A stretch of 32,504 nucleotides of DNA from Sulfurimonas sp. UBA6014 (GCA_002428085.1 DJAA01000036.1:1-32504), one strand, 5' to 3'; numbered from the stretch's first letter, positions 1 to 9,059 are shown. Notes: a model not told the origin generated them from the sequence alone. Translations and numbers: made by a program.

Positions 1-28
1 TGAGGAGGATTTTAAAGAGTTTAAAATT

Positions 29-727
29 TCAAATACAATTAGTTCCTGCTTCATTTAAAATACAAGCGTATCCTGTTTCAGGCTCTATTGCTATGGTTAT
101 GTTGCCTTCTTGACCTATAAGATTTATCTGACACGGCGCTGTTAAAAGTGAAGTTGTTGTACCACTAGAAATATAAGGTGCAATATCATTGCTCATATCT
201 CCTCTTATCGGTCTTCCAAGATGATCAAAAGCAATTCTTCTGGCTCCTCCGCAATTTGATGTTGTGACTGATGTTATTCCATACTTTTCACCAATATTCA
301 TCTCTTTTGTAACGCGAGGATCAGCATAAAAAATAATACCTGCAAATCCACCAGTTAACAATTTATCTGAATCCATTGGATTTTTTGCCGTTTCATTTAT
401 ATCAGGATTTCCACTGTAAGTAGACTTGTCTGAAAAAATTGAATATGCTATTTTTCCATTAGTATGTGTTGCTGAAGTTCCAAATAGCATCTGCCATCTA
501 CCTTGATACCAATTTGCGTCACTAGCATCAAATTTATCATCAATCATTGCCAAATGCTGCGTGTATCTTATGTGAGAAATAACTTGAACTGCAGCTTCCT
601 GAAGTGGGTTTGTTTTTGTATTTGGAATAATAACAGCAGCCAATATACCTACAACTACTATAACAAATACGAATTCCAACATTGTAAATGCACTATGTGA
701 CGAGTACTTTTTTGGTGCTTTTTTCAT
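29..727 (-). CDS. Prepilin-type N-terminal cleavage/methylation protein (pseudopilin-like)
   Basis: A 232-residue type IV pilin/type II pseudopilin-like protein. The N-terminus is a short basic leader followed by SAFTMLEFVFVIVVVGILAA, which fits prepilin peptidase cleavage after Ala13 with Phe14 at +1 and Glu18 at +5. Ala instead of Gly at -1 is less common but tolerated in the family. The hydrophobic helix covers about residues 14-36; the rest looks like a globular exported head with four cysteines (in SNCGG, APCQI and YACILNEAGTNC) that could form disulfides. It lies downstream of the acl operon but behind a hairpin terminator, so it is probably expressed separately. No other pilus or secretion gene is in the window, so its machine (type IV pilus, type II secretion or competence) cannot be told. 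Confidence 0.85.
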   Translation of the reverse strand: MKKAPKKYSSHSAFTMLEFVFVIVVVGILAAVIIPNTKTNPLQEAAVQVISHIRYTQHLAMIDDKFDASDANWYQGRWQMLFGTSATHTNGKIAYSIFSDKSTYSGNPDINETAKNPMDSDKLLTGGFAGIIFYADPRVTKEMNIGEKYGITSVTTSNCGGARRIAFDHLGRPIRGDMSNDIAPYISSGTTTSLLTAPCQINLIGQEGNITIAIEPETGYACILNEAGTNCI

Positions 728-756
728 ATGAAACCTATATAAATTGAATGTTGATT

Positions 757-762
757 AGTATA
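757..762 (-). promoter_or_regulatory. Candidate -10 box for the pilin gene
   Basis: On the minus strand TATACT sits about 30 bases before the pilin ATG, preceded by a T-rich stretch without a clear -35 box. This resembles the vegetative promoters of Campylobacterota. It lies just beyond the acl terminator, where a separate promoter would be expected. Tentative. Confidence 0.35.
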
Positions 763-800
763 TCTAAAAAGAGTAGAAAGAAAAATAAGAAAGAAATTTG

Positions 801-821
801 CTTCAGGGAGATTCCCTGAAG
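801..821 (-). terminator. Rho-independent terminator of the aclBA operon
   Basis: A perfect 9-bp stem (CTTCAGGGA / TCCCTGAAG) with a 3-base loop starts 15 bases after the aclA stop codon. Reading leftwards, the stem is followed by a T-rich tract (CAAATTTCTTTCTTATTTTT). Position, stem and tail all fit an intrinsic terminator that separates aclA from the pilin gene. Confidence 0.8.
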
Positions 822-835
822 TATTGTAGAGGTTA

Positions 836-2650
836 CTAAATCTTCTCTGCCATTTGAACATCATAAAGAATGTCTGACATTGGGTGTCTGTACATTGGCA
901 TGGCAAGACGTTTTTCGTCAAGTACATGACCGATAAAACCAATAGTTCGCCCTAAAATAAAGAATGAGTTAAGTGTACCTGAAGAGATAAACTCGTTGAT
1001 TTCTTCTTCTTCATAGCCAAGCGCTCTCCACATATCGACCATTAAAATACCAATCGTACCATCTACATTAAGAATAAGATTCTCTTTTTTAGATGTAGTA
1101 AGTTGCTCAACAGTCAATGCATAGTCTAGTAATGGTGTAGCTGGAAAATGTGCAGCTGCAAATTTTTTCAAACCTTCAACACGTAAATCTGGGTTTTTGA
1201 GAGATTTGATACGGTGACCAATACCTGGAATAGGGATACCTAATTTTTTCATATGGTTCAAAAATTCAGCAGGAGTAAGGTTGTTATCATGTGCATATTT
1301 AAAATGTTCTGCCGCACCATCAATAGCACCACCAAATCTTGGACCGATTGTTAAAAGACCTGTGACAAGTGATTCAACAACTGATTTTCCTGCACGAGCA
1401 GTTACTTTTGCATTGTGTGCACCTGAAACTGCTGGACCGTGGTCAGCTACAGTTTTAATAACAGTTTCAATAAACTCGGTAGCCCATTTTGGATACTGTT
1501 TTTTGAACCATAATAAAGAAACAACATCGCCAATACCTTTGCCTGTATCTGGAGTGGCAACGCTAGAAATTGGGAAACCTGCGTATGTTGCTTCGTCTCC
1601 TCTGTCGTCAGAAATAGTACAAATAAACTCTTTAGATTTTCTTACCGAAGGGCAAACGCTCATAGCTGGTTCTGGAATATCACCGATTACACCTGTGGCT
1701 TTTAATTTTTCATACACTTCTTTGATTTTATTTGGTAAATCATTGAAAGAAGAAGGAACATAAATGCCAGCTTCTGCCATAGCTCTGTTTTTATACTCTG
1801 CGGTTTCCATTTCGCCGTTTGCAGAAGCACCCGCATGACCAAACTGAACACCCGAATCATAATATTTAGCGATTGTACCGATACACCAAGCAATAATAGG
1901 CTTTTTAATTTTGCCTGCTTTGATGGCTTCAATAACTTTATACTCTTCAGTTCCGCCGACTTCACCTAGAAGAATCATATATTTTACTTCTGGATTTTCT
2001 TCCATTCTTAACATATTGTCAATAAAAACAGATCCGACAAATCTATCTCCACCGATAGCAACGCCCTCAGCAATACCATCTGCATTTATTGCAATAATAT
2101 TTGCAAGTTCATTAAATAAACCGCCTGAACGTGTTACAAGACCGCATGAACCTGCACGGTGGAGTTTTGACTGAACGATATTTTCGATAGTTCCACCAAC
2201 GTTTGCAATTTTAAATGCACCAGGAGCAATAGCACCAACAGTTGCAGGTCCAATTACTGTAACATTTTTTTCACGAGCATAAGCATTCATACGACGAGCT
2301 AATCTCTCAGGAATACCTTCAGCTGTAATCATCATAGATGAAAAACCGCCCATATCAAGAGCTTCCATCGTAACTTCATAAGCAGTTCTAAATGATGCAA
2401 AGTTCAAAAATACATCTGCTTGAGGCTGCGCTGCTTTTGCTGCAGCTGTAGTCTTAAATGATGGAATCATAACTTCATCCGGACCATAGAAAAACTTTTC
2501 AAATTTATTACTACTTGTAGGAGCAACAATTGCTGCTACGGACGGTTTTTTTCTTTGGATAGTGTAATCATAATCCAACATTCTTTGGATAGCACTTGTA
2601 TTGTTGTTCCAAAAAATTGCTTGCGTATCTTTAGTATATAATTTTGCCAT
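836..2650 (-). CDS. aclA: ATP-citrate lyase subunit AclA (CoA-ligase/citrate synthase-like)
   Basis: The 604-residue large subunit of the two-subunit ATP-citrate lyase, which with AclB splits citrate with ATP and CoA into acetyl-CoA and oxaloacetate. This is a defining step of the reductive TCA cycle of autotrophic CO2 fixation. The first ~330 residues are succinyl-CoA-synthetase-alpha-like, with the phosphohistidine motif QFGHAGA (His272). Residues ~340-604 are a citrate-synthase-like module with DHGPAVSGAH (around His404) and GIGHRIKSLKNPDLRV (His479), as expected for citryl-CoA cleavage. The length matches the bacterial family. It starts 9 bases after aclB ends on the same strand, and a hairpin terminator follows, so the two form one operon. 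Confidence 0.97.
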   Translation of the reverse strand: MAKLYTKDTQAIFWNNNTSAIQRMLDYDYTIQRKKPSVAAIVAPTSSNKFEKFFYGPDEVMIPSFKTTAAAKAAQPQADVFLNFASFRTAYEVTMEALDMGGFSSMMITAEGIPERLARRMNAYAREKNVTVIGPATVGAIAPGAFKIANVGGTIENIVQSKLHRAGSCGLVTRSGGLFNELANIIAINADGIAEGVAIGGDRFVGSVFIDNMLRMEENPEVKYMILLGEVGGTEEYKVIEAIKAGKIKKPIIAWCIGTIAKYYDSGVQFGHAGASANGEMETAEYKNRAMAEAGIYVPSSFNDLPNKIKEVYEKLKATGVIGDIPEPAMSVCPSVRKSKEFICTISDDRGDEATYAGFPISSVATPDTGKGIGDVVSLLWFKKQYPKWATEFIETVIKTVADHGPAVSGAHNAKVTARAGKSVVESLVTGLLTIGPRFGGAIDGAAEHFKYAHDNNLTPAEFLNHMKKLGIPIPGIGHRIKSLKNPDLRVEGLKKFAAAHFPATPLLDYALTVEQLTTSKKENLILNVDGTIGILMVDMWRALGYEEEEINEFISSGTLNSFFILGRTIGFIGHVLDEKRLAMPMYRHPMSDILYDVQMAEKI

Positions 2651-2659
2651 TTTCTTCCC

Positions 2660-3997
2660 TTACTTCTCTAATGCCATACGCACAATATCTGTGACATGTG
2701 TTTCTGGACCATAAACTTCTATATAAAGACCCAATCTATCAGCTGCTTCTTTAATGTCCTTGAGACCTTTTTCATAATTTGGCCCACCGCGTCTTACATA
2801 AATTCTAATGCCGACTTCTTTCATTTTATCTGCATATTTTTCAAAAGCTTGAATAATACCAGTAAATGTTTTAGCAACATCCGTAAAGTTAGCGATAGCA
2901 CCGCCAATAATTAGCACTTTATCTCTGCCTTGTGCATCTTTATGTCTTGTCATCAAATCTAATAATGTCTCAGCATAAAATTTTGTTTCGCTTGTAGTCG
3001 GACCGCCTGAGTATTCACCGTAGTTTGCCAAGTCATTAATGCCTGCCAAATCTGCAATCGTATCAGCGTAAACAACTGAAGCACCGCCACCAGCAACCAT
3101 CGTCCAGATTCTAGCTTCTGGCTTAAGAATGGTAAGCTTGAGCGAAGCACCTGATTTACTATCCGCATCTTCAATCGCTAAAACTTCTGGGGATTTCTCT
3201 TCCATACCAAATGAAGTTGGGTATTCTACATTGCCCCACTGTTGTGCCATCATAAATCCAGCTGTGTCATCAAGCTTTGCAACCATATCAAGCAACTCAA
3301 TTCTATTGCCTTGCATAACAAATGGATTAATTTCCAAGTATGCAAAGTTTAGTTCTCTGTATGCTCTAAAAAAACCTATTGCAAATTCTGCAAATTTTGC
3401 TTTATCTGCCGCTGCTACATCTGCAGGAACATTTGCTCTGATTTTTGTAGCGATTTGTTCTTCAGTATCTGTGATAGCAAAAGCCACTTCAGTAACTTTT
3501 TCTGCCCATCCCTGTTCAACTTCCATTCCACCCTCGGCAGACATATAAAGCATATCGTTATCACCAACACATGTAGCTGAAATATAGTACTCCTCTTCTT
3601 GAGAGTGTGGAGTAAATGGCTCAACAACAAAATGAGTTAACATATCTGTTTTTGCTTCACCTTTTGGTGTATCACCATCGAATGAGAAGTAAACAGATTG
3701 TGGTGTGGCTGATTTTTCATCAATCCATGTTGTGGCTTTTTTTAAAGTGACATCACCAGGTTTAACATCTCTAAAAAGTACTAGGTTATTTTTACCTCGC
3801 TTTCCAAAGAGCATGTCGGGTTTTGCAACCAACATCTTCTCTTGAAGCCAAGCTTTAGTTTTTGCAGCTTCAGCTAATTCTGATCCATTTTGAACCATAA
3901 TAGTTTCGTATGCATAAGTAAACTCCGGAAAGTATTTATCCCAGTGTTTTGCTAAGATAGACTTAGCATCATATTCTCGTATCGATTTTTGAGCCAT
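2660..3997 (-). CDS. aclB: ATP-citrate lyase subunit AclB (ATP-grasp/citrate-binding)
   Basis: A 445-residue partner of AclA. The N-terminal part is ATP-grasp-like and resembles succinyl-CoA synthetase beta; the second half (from about residue 270) has the flavodoxin-like citrate-binding fold with Gly-rich VAGGGASVVYAD, SGGPTTSE and the ARGG-like loop RRGGPNYEKGL. In the family this subunit binds ATP and citrate and phosphorylates the histidine carried by AclA. The ATG is preceded by AAAAAGGGAG, a strong ribosome binding site. It is the first gene of the aclBA operon, the usual order in autotrophic Campylobacterota, and marks the organism as a likely rTCA autotroph. Confidence 0.97.
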   Translation of the reverse strand: MAQKSIREYDAKSILAKHWDKYFPEFTYAYETIMVQNGSELAEAAKTKAWLQEKMLVAKPDMLFGKRGKNNLVLFRDVKPGDVTLKKATTWIDEKSATPQSVYFSFDGDTPKGEAKTDMLTHFVVEPFTPHSQEEEYYISATCVGDNDMLYMSAEGGMEVEQGWAEKVTEVAFAITDTEEQIATKIRANVPADVAAADKAKFAEFAIGFFRAYRELNFAYLEINPFVMQGNRIELLDMVAKLDDTAGFMMAQQWGNVEYPTSFGMEEKSPEVLAIEDADSKSGASLKLTILKPEARIWTMVAGGGASVVYADTIADLAGINDLANYGEYSGGPTTSETKFYAETLLDLMTRHKDAQGRDKVLIIGGAIANFTDVAKTFTGIIQAFEKYADKMKEVGIRIYVRRGGPNYEKGLKDIKEAADRLGLYIEVYGPETHVTDIVRMALEK

Positions 3998-4047
3998 AGA
4001 AACTCCCTTTTTGATATTTGTCGACTAGTTTAACATATCTTATTTAA

Positions 4048-4056
4048 TTTATATCA
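4048..4056 (-). promoter_or_regulatory. Candidate -10 region of the aclBA promoter
   Basis: On the minus strand TGATATAAA, an extended -10-like element, lies about 50 bases before the aclB ATG in the short gap after the glycosyltransferase gene. No good -35 box is visible. Tentative, but a strong promoter would be expected here. Confidence 0.3.
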
Positions 4057-4074
4057 CCCATTAATATTTAGCAT

Positions 4075-5277
4075 TCAATAGATGGGCAGGGTGTTTATTT
4101 TTGTAACGCTTGCATTGTAAATAACTTTATTTTTGTAACGTATTGTTACATTCGAGTTTTGTATATTGTTTATTGCGTTTTCTACTAAAAAAGTGTCATG
4201 ACACTCCGATATACCGTAAAATTTAAGTCTCATTGACATATCACTTTTTGTCTCCAAGCAAGTAATATGTTGACTTTTCAACTCATTTGCCAACTCTTTT
4301 GCTACATGCATTTTATAAGCAAAATGCGTTTGAGGATTTTGCAATACCAAATACAACTCTTTATTAAAGAGGAGAATAAAGCTATTGCATACCAAAAAAA
4401 GCAAGGAGAGGGTAAAAATAATCTTATACCTTTTTCTAAACATTTTCAATCGAACACGGTAAGAAGCATAAAATGTCTCCACCATAAGAGGAAGAGCAAG
4501 GATAAGATAAGGGGCAAAAATTTCTATTTGTATCCTTTGTCTAAAAGAGAGCACAAGAGAGACGAGTAAAGCTATGGAGGATATAAACCATACAATATCT
4601 TTTTGATTTGTTAAATATCTTCTATAGAGGACGTAAGATAAATAAATAAAGATTATCGGTGTAAAAATCGCTGCATATACCCCAATCGAGTCCAAAAAGT
4701 GCCCTTTTGGAACCCCTTGTGTATTAACGCCATAGAGATAAAATGATGCAAAAAATAAAAAAACATACAATAAAAAAAGATATTTTTGTTTCATGAACAA
4801 AGCAAAAATACTCAAAGCAAAGAGCAGATAAATAAAACCGCCATCTAGCATAGTGAGTAAAATCAAAAGTGCGTTAGCATATATATTTGGATAATTTTCA
4901 TACAAATAAACGAATAACAAAAGACCAAATATGATAAAACCAGCACTATTAACGAGTAAAGCAGAACTGATTACTCCAGGCAGTAAAACAAAAATAAGTA
5001 TGAGCCAAAGCCTGTTTTCTTCACGTTTAATGTATTTTGTGGATATTTTATACAATAAGAGTGTGCTCAACGCATGAAAAGCTATCATAGGAAGCCTAAG
5101 GGCAAAATCATTTGTCCCAAAGAGACTTAGCGAAGCTTTTGTGATGTATTGTAGATAGGAAAAGTCTCCATAAAGCATAGCTGCCTCTTGTGCAGATATG
5201 GAGAGTTCTGAGGTTTGTAAAAAAAGTATAAGAATATCAACTCCAAGGATGAAGAAGAAGATCAGTCTATATTTCAT
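4075..5277 (-). CDS. GT-C family membrane glycosyltransferase-like protein (GT39/ArnT-like)
   Basis: A 400-residue very hydrophobic protein with about ten predicted membrane segments and a soluble tail from about residue 310. The start looks like polyprenyl-phosphate-sugar-dependent GT-C enzymes: TM1, a short outer loop, then SLFGTNDFALRLPMIAFH, which matches the 'lfG...RlP' signature of the GT39/ArnT group. In these enzymes the first outer loop usually carries an Asp-Glu pair; here the equivalent stretch reads SISAQEA (Glu31 kept, Asp not seen). Donor and acceptor cannot be predicted. The ATG overlaps the TGA of the upstream amidotransferase gene (ATGA), so the two are translationally coupled. 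Confidence 0.7.
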   Translation of the reverse strand: MKYRLIFFFILGVDILILFLQTSELSISAQEAAMLYGDFSYLQYITKASLSLFGTNDFALRLPMIAFHALSTLLLYKISTKYIKREENRLWLILIFVLLPGVISSALLVNSAGFIIFGLLLFVYLYENYPNIYANALLILLTMLDGGFIYLLFALSIFALFMKQKYLFLLYVFLFFASFYLYGVNTQGVPKGHFLDSIGVYAAIFTPIIFIYLSYVLYRRYLTNQKDIVWFISSIALLVSLVLSFRQRIQIEIFAPYLILALPLMVETFYASYRVRLKMFRKRYKIIFTLSLLFLVCNSFILLFNKELYLVLQNPQTHFAYKMHVAKELANELKSQHITCLETKSDMSMRLKFYGISECHDTFLVENAINNIQNSNVTIRYKNKVIYNASVTKINTLPIY

Positions 5278-5843
5278 AGCTTCAAAAAATTATTGATAAT
5301 TTCACGCCCATATTGGCTCATGATAGATTCGGGATGAAACTGCACGCCGTAAATATCTTTGCCCTTGATTTTTAAAGCCATGATTTCATCGTCATCTTGA
5401 CTAAAAGCTGTTGCTTGGACGACTGAAGGAAGCGTCTCTTTTTTGACAATCAAAGAGTGGTATCTTGTAGCTGTAAATTCCTGTGGCAAATCTTTAAATA
5501 TTTCACTTTCGCCAACTCTTTTCATCTTTGAAGTTTTGCCATGCATCATATTTTTTGCTCGAACTACCTCTGCGCCAAAAACTTGAGCAATACTCTGATG
5601 CCCAAGGCAAATCCCTAAAATTGGCAATTTATCTTGAAAATATTCTATAAGCTCCAGCGTAACTCCTGCTTCATTTGGTGTAGCAGGTCCAGGAGAGATG
5701 ATAATTTTTTCAGGATGTAACGCTTCAATCTCTAAAACGCTCATTTCATCATTTCTAATTATCTTTAAATCTGCACCTAATTCTCTGCAGTATTGGACAA
5801 TATTATAAGTAAAACTATCATAATTATCTATCATCAAAATCAT
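5274..5843 (-). CDS. trpG: Anthranilate / aminodeoxychorismate synthase glutamine amidotransferase (TrpG/PabA)
   Basis: A 189-residue class I glutamine amidotransferase that supplies ammonia from glutamine to a chorismate-using partner (TrpE for tryptophan, or PabB for folate). It has the usual N-terminus MILMIDNYDSFTYN, the oxyanion loop ISPGPATPNEAG, the nucleophile in GICLGHQS (Cys79), the HGKTS segment and the catalytic pair in VQFHPES (His170, Glu172). The length is normal. AGGAC lies 6 bases before the first ATG and decides between two close ATGs. No trpE or pabB neighbour is present, so the pathway is open and the enzyme may serve both. It overlaps the downstream glycosyltransferase gene by 4 bases. 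Confidence 0.92.
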   Translation of the reverse strand: MILMIDNYDSFTYNIVQYCRELGADLKIIRNDEMSVLEIEALHPEKIIISPGPATPNEAGVTLELIEYFQDKLPILGICLGHQSIAQVFGAEVVRAKNMMHGKTSKMKRVGESEIFKDLPQEFTATRYHSLIVKKETLPSVVQATAFSQDDDEIMALKIKGKDIYGVQFHPESIMSQYGREIINNFLKL

Positions 5844-5907
5844 TTTTTGTCCTAAAATTTTATTTGCATAGTGCCAAGAAGTATATCTTCAATGCTCTTG
5901 TATTTTT

Positions 5908-6711
5908 CTAAATTTGAATCTCTTTTTGGTTTGTCAGTTGCTGTAAATAATTTGAAATATTAATAAGAGAAAATGTTACTAAAAATATCATCAATCCTGG
6001 GAAAAAACTTACCCACCAAGCTATTTCAATCACATCTTTTCCATCACTTAAAATCGTTCCCCAACTCATTTGCGGAGCGACAATGCCAAGCCCTAAAAAA
6101 CTGAGTCCAGACTCTGCAAGTATAGCACCGCCAACTCCAAAAGTAAAACTTACAAAATAAAGCGGAGCAAGAATGGGTGCGTAGTATTTGAGTAAAATTT
6201 TCATTTTACTCACTTTGGCAATATTCAAAATTTTAATATAGGGCTTTGAAGTAATACTAAAACTCTCCGAGCGGATAAGTCTTGCCGTAGTCATCCAACC
6301 TGTAAGAGAAATGATAAGGATAAGAACCCAAGCAGAAGCATTGACATAGCTCACAAGAGCTAGCAATAAAAAAAAAGTTGGAAATGTTAAAAAAAGATCA
6401 ACAAGAACAATAAAACTTTTGTCTACGCCCCCTCTAAAATACCCCGCCATTGAACCAAGCAAAAGTCCAAGTGCAGATGCGATAAAAGCACTTCCCATCC
6501 CAATAATAAGAGAAATTTTCCCACCCTCGATGAGTCGTGCGAGCATATCTCGACCCAATCTGTCTGTCCCTAAAAAATGCTCTAAAGAGGGTGGGAGTAA
6601 AATCGCGTCACTTGTTAAAAAATATCCATCAACTGCATAAAAAAAAGAACCAAAAAAAGAAAACACACACACAAAAGCAAGAATCAAAAAACTAAAAAGA
6701 GGTGCCTTCAT
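5908..6711 (-). CDS. ABC transporter permease, DppC/OppC (peptide/nickel) type
   Basis: A 267-residue inner-membrane permease with about six membrane helices. The N-terminal loop has the DppC-type HFLGTDRLGRDMLARL signature. The cytoplasmic EAA-like loop that contacts the ATPase is around residues 145-180 (RSESFSITSKPYIKI...APILAP), followed by ESGLSFLGLGIVAPQMSWG, typical of the family. Dipeptide, oligopeptide or nickel importers need a DppB permease, one or two ATPases and a binding protein. None of these lies within reach here: flgK is upstream and the amidotransferase downstream. Substrate unknown; it may work with components encoded elsewhere. Confidence 0.88.
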   Translation of the reverse strand: MKAPLFSFLILAFVCVFSFFGSFFYAVDGYFLTSDAILLPPSLEHFLGTDRLGRDMLARLIEGGKISLIIGMGSAFIASALGLLLGSMAGYFRGGVDKSFIVLVDLFLTFPTFFLLLALVSYVNASAWVLILIISLTGWMTTARLIRSESFSITSKPYIKILNIAKVSKMKILLKYYAPILAPLYFVSFTFGVGGAILAESGLSFLGLGIVAPQMSWGTILSDGKDVIEIAWWVSFFPGLMIFLVTFSLINISNYLQQLTNQKEIQI

Positions 6712-6735
6712 TCAAAAATTTTTAGCATGTGCATA

Positions 6736-8619
6736 TTATTGTTTTATTCCAAGAAGTGTCTGCATCATTTGATCTATTGTTGTGATAACTTTTGCCGCTG
6801 CACCATAAGAAGTTTGATATTTAATAAGATTTGTCATCTCTTCATCAATACTCACTTTAGAAACAGAAGCGTATTCCATTTCAGTTGCATTAAACTGAGC
6901 AGTCACCGTATCATTTCGCAAAATTGCTACATTTGTAGTGATGCCAACTTCTGTCGCGATGGTGTCAAACATCCCATAAACAGTTGAATTATAAAACTTT
7001 TCCCCAACTTTAAAGTCATAATTTTCATACTGTTGTTGTACCATGCTTAATGCTACGCGATTGTCTCCCGCAGTGGCTGTATTACCAGCAAATGCAAGAG
7101 TCGGATTATTTTTAAGCGTTCGAGTTAAGCTTATGTTTTTGGCATTATCCCCATCAAAAAATCTATTCATCCCAAGAGCGCCTCCAAAATGAGAGCCAGA
7201 GTCAAAAGAGGCATCTTTCAAGTTATCTGCAATTGCAAATGTATACCCTTGAGACTCTAAGGCACCATCCATTGTCAGTTCTAACGAGTTTGTTCCATCA
7301 AGATATGTTGCCCAGTTGAAATTTATAAATTTATCAACATCGTTTGTTGCGTTAGCGTCTGCATTATCATCTACTTGCGCTAAGATTTGACCCTCTATGG
7401 AGTTGGAACCTGCCACACCTTTCATGGAAGTTGCATAATTGATATTTATCGTTCTTCTTGCAGCTTCACGACCGTCTATATCATAAACAATCACATCAAA
7501 AGAGCCTTCATTAATATTGAGCTGAGAGTTCATGAGTGAATCTGTGGGATCAATATTATTTAAAAAATTTGAGGTCATTCGGGTTGTTGGGGTTTGCGCG
7601 TACAAATTGTTTGTCGCTTCAATAATACCTCTTGCAAAGCCATCAAGTTCACTTATGACATTTTGGAGTGTTCCATCAGTTGGCATGCCACTTGTTGTAT
7701 CTATTGTTCCACCTCTAAGGTCTAAAATAGCACCGATTTTACCACTCGTGATAGTCTCTTCAAGTGGGATAAGGACCCCATCTTGTCTCTCGTACGAAAT
7801 TTCATAAAATCCGCTTGCGTTGCCTTCATTGCTTATCCGCAATGGATGATACGTGCTTCCATCTACTACATTAAAACCATTAACGCTAAGGGTGTAGCTC
7901 CCCGTTCTTGTATTTGAATTGCTTGAAATCTGAATGTTGGATTCTAATTGCCCCTCATTCACATCGCTTCCGATAAGACGGGATAAACTTCTCTCGATGA
8001 CATTTCGTTTATCTCTTAAATCATTGGCTGTATAATCCCCGATAGACTCCTGGGTGTCTATCGTGATATTCAGAGTTGCCAACTCTTTTGCAAGAGAATT
8101 TACTTCATTGATGTTAACGCTAAGTTCATCATTGATTTGCGATTGCAAGGAGACAACTTGCGTTTGAGTTTGCGTTATGTGCGCAGAAAGACTCTCCGTT
8201 TGTTTTGCAAGGGCAAGTTTTATAGCGTCATTATCAGGATTATCAGAAAAAGTCTGCCACATATTATAAAATTCTTGGAGCTCAGCTTTTATGCCGACAT
8301 TTTCTATTTCGGGAAAATATGTTGAAAGTTCTGTAAGTGTTCTTTTTTCATAATCGCTATACTCTTTATCAGAAGAGATGCTTGTGTATCTGTCAAAGAC
8401 AAAGTTATCAAAAACTCTCTCTATACTTAAAATATCTGCACCATTACCTACTTGACCAGGAACCATGGTAATAGGCGTTGAAGCAGCAGTCATAACTCTT
8501 TGTCTTGTATAGCCTTCGCTCTCGGCATTTGCAATGTTATGTCCAGTGGTGTCTATGCCAATTTGAGCAACGTTGAGTCCCGTATACCCAATATGAAGTG
8601 CGTTAAATATTGATGCCAT
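6736..8619 (-). CDS. flgK: Flagellar hook-associated protein 1 (FlgK)
   Basis: A 627-residue hook-filament junction protein exported through the flagellar type III system. The N-terminus (ALHIGYTGLNVAQIGIDTTGHN...AESEGYTRQR) and the C-terminal coiled segment (LIKYQTSYGAAAKVITTIDQ MMQTLL) form the paired D0/D1 domains shared by rod, hook and HAP proteins. The middle region is variable and Asp/Asn-rich. It follows flgN by 11 bases; FlgN is its export chaperone in other bacteria. It probably belongs to the flgM-flgN-flgK transcript started by a FliA-like promoter. Confidence 0.96.
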   Translation of the reverse strand: MASIFNALHIGYTGLNVAQIGIDTTGHNIANAESEGYTRQRVMTAASTPITMVPGQVGNGADILSIERVFDNFVFDRYTSISSDKEYSDYEKRTLTELSTYFPEIENVGIKAELQEFYNMWQTFSDNPDNDAIKLALAKQTESLSAHITQTQTQVVSLQSQINDELSVNINEVNSLAKELATLNITIDTQESIGDYTANDLRDKRNVIERSLSRLIGSDVNEGQLESNIQISSNSNTRTGSYTLSVNGFNVVDGSTYHPLRISNEGNASGFYEISYERQDGVLIPLEETITSGKIGAILDLRGGTIDTTSGMPTDGTLQNVISELDGFARGIIEATNNLYAQTPTTRMTSNFLNNIDPTDSLMNSQLNINEGSFDVIVYDIDGREAARRTININYATSMKGVAGSNSIEGQILAQVDDNADANATNDVDKFINFNWATYLDGTNSLELTMDGALESQGYTFAIADNLKDASFDSGSHFGGALGMNRFFDGDNAKNISLTRTLKNNPTLAFAGNTATAGDNRVALSMVQQQYENYDFKVGEKFYNSTVYGMFDTIATEVGITTNVAILRNDTVTAQFNATEMEYASVSKVSIDEEMTNLIKYQTSYGAAAKVITTIDQMMQTLLGIKQ

Positions 8620-8630
8620 GACGACCCCTT

Positions 8631-9059
8631 TTAGACTCTTATTTGTAAAATAGCGGAGTTTTTAGATGCTACTTTTTTATAACCTTGCATCTCTGTTGGG
8701 AGTATTCTTTCTAAAAATGTATTGTATAAATTACTCACTGCCAAAACAAGTCTTGCATAGCGTTTATTTATTTCTCTTAAATGAGAGAGCTCTATTTTAA
8801 GAGCATCCAGTGCTGCATGCTGCTCTATATTTAAAAGTTGTGGGAGTTCTTTGTCAGGGTTTGCACTCATCAACGAGGATATTTCATGGTCTATCATAGC
8901 TTTTTTATGCTCGAAACTTTTTATCGTTTCCTCTTTAAGTGATAATCTTTTAAACTGCGAATCATGCTTAGCATCTTTGATATCTTGCATGTCTAACTCT
9001 GTTATATTGATTAAATCCTTTAAATTTACTAAAGCACCTTGCAAATGATGAGATAACAT
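8631..9059 (-). CDS. flgN: FlgN-like flagellar export chaperone
   Basis: A 142-residue, mainly helical, charged protein without membrane segments. Sequence conservation in this family is weak; the call rests on size, helical heptad pattern (for example LSLKEETIKSFEHKKAMIDHEI and LKIELSHLREINKRYARLV) and its place between flgM and flgK, where FlgN is normally found. Its role would be to hold FlgK (and FlgL) monomers in the cytoplasm and deliver them to the export gate. No other family seems likely. Confidence 0.75.
   Translation of the reverse strand: MLSHHLQGALVNLKDLINITELDMQDIKDAKHDSQFKRLSLKEETIKSFEHKKAMIDHEISSLMSANPDKELPQLLNIEQHAALDALKIELSHLREINKRYARLVLAVSNLYNTFLERILPTEMQGYKKVASKNSAILQIRV

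Noticed and set aside
1281..1763. 160-codon plus-strand open frame opposite aclA
   Set aside because: It lies wholly inside aclA, which has intact catalytic motifs; its composition is that of a reverse-strand shadow and it resembles no known protein.
3129..3548. 139-codon plus-strand open frame opposite aclB
   Set aside because: Shadow of a strongly coding gene on the other strand, no ribosome site or recognisable motif.
5878..5890. GAAGTATATCTTC palindrome between the amidotransferase and permease genes
   Set aside because: Only a 4-bp stem without T run; too weak for a terminator and likely chance in AT-rich DNA.
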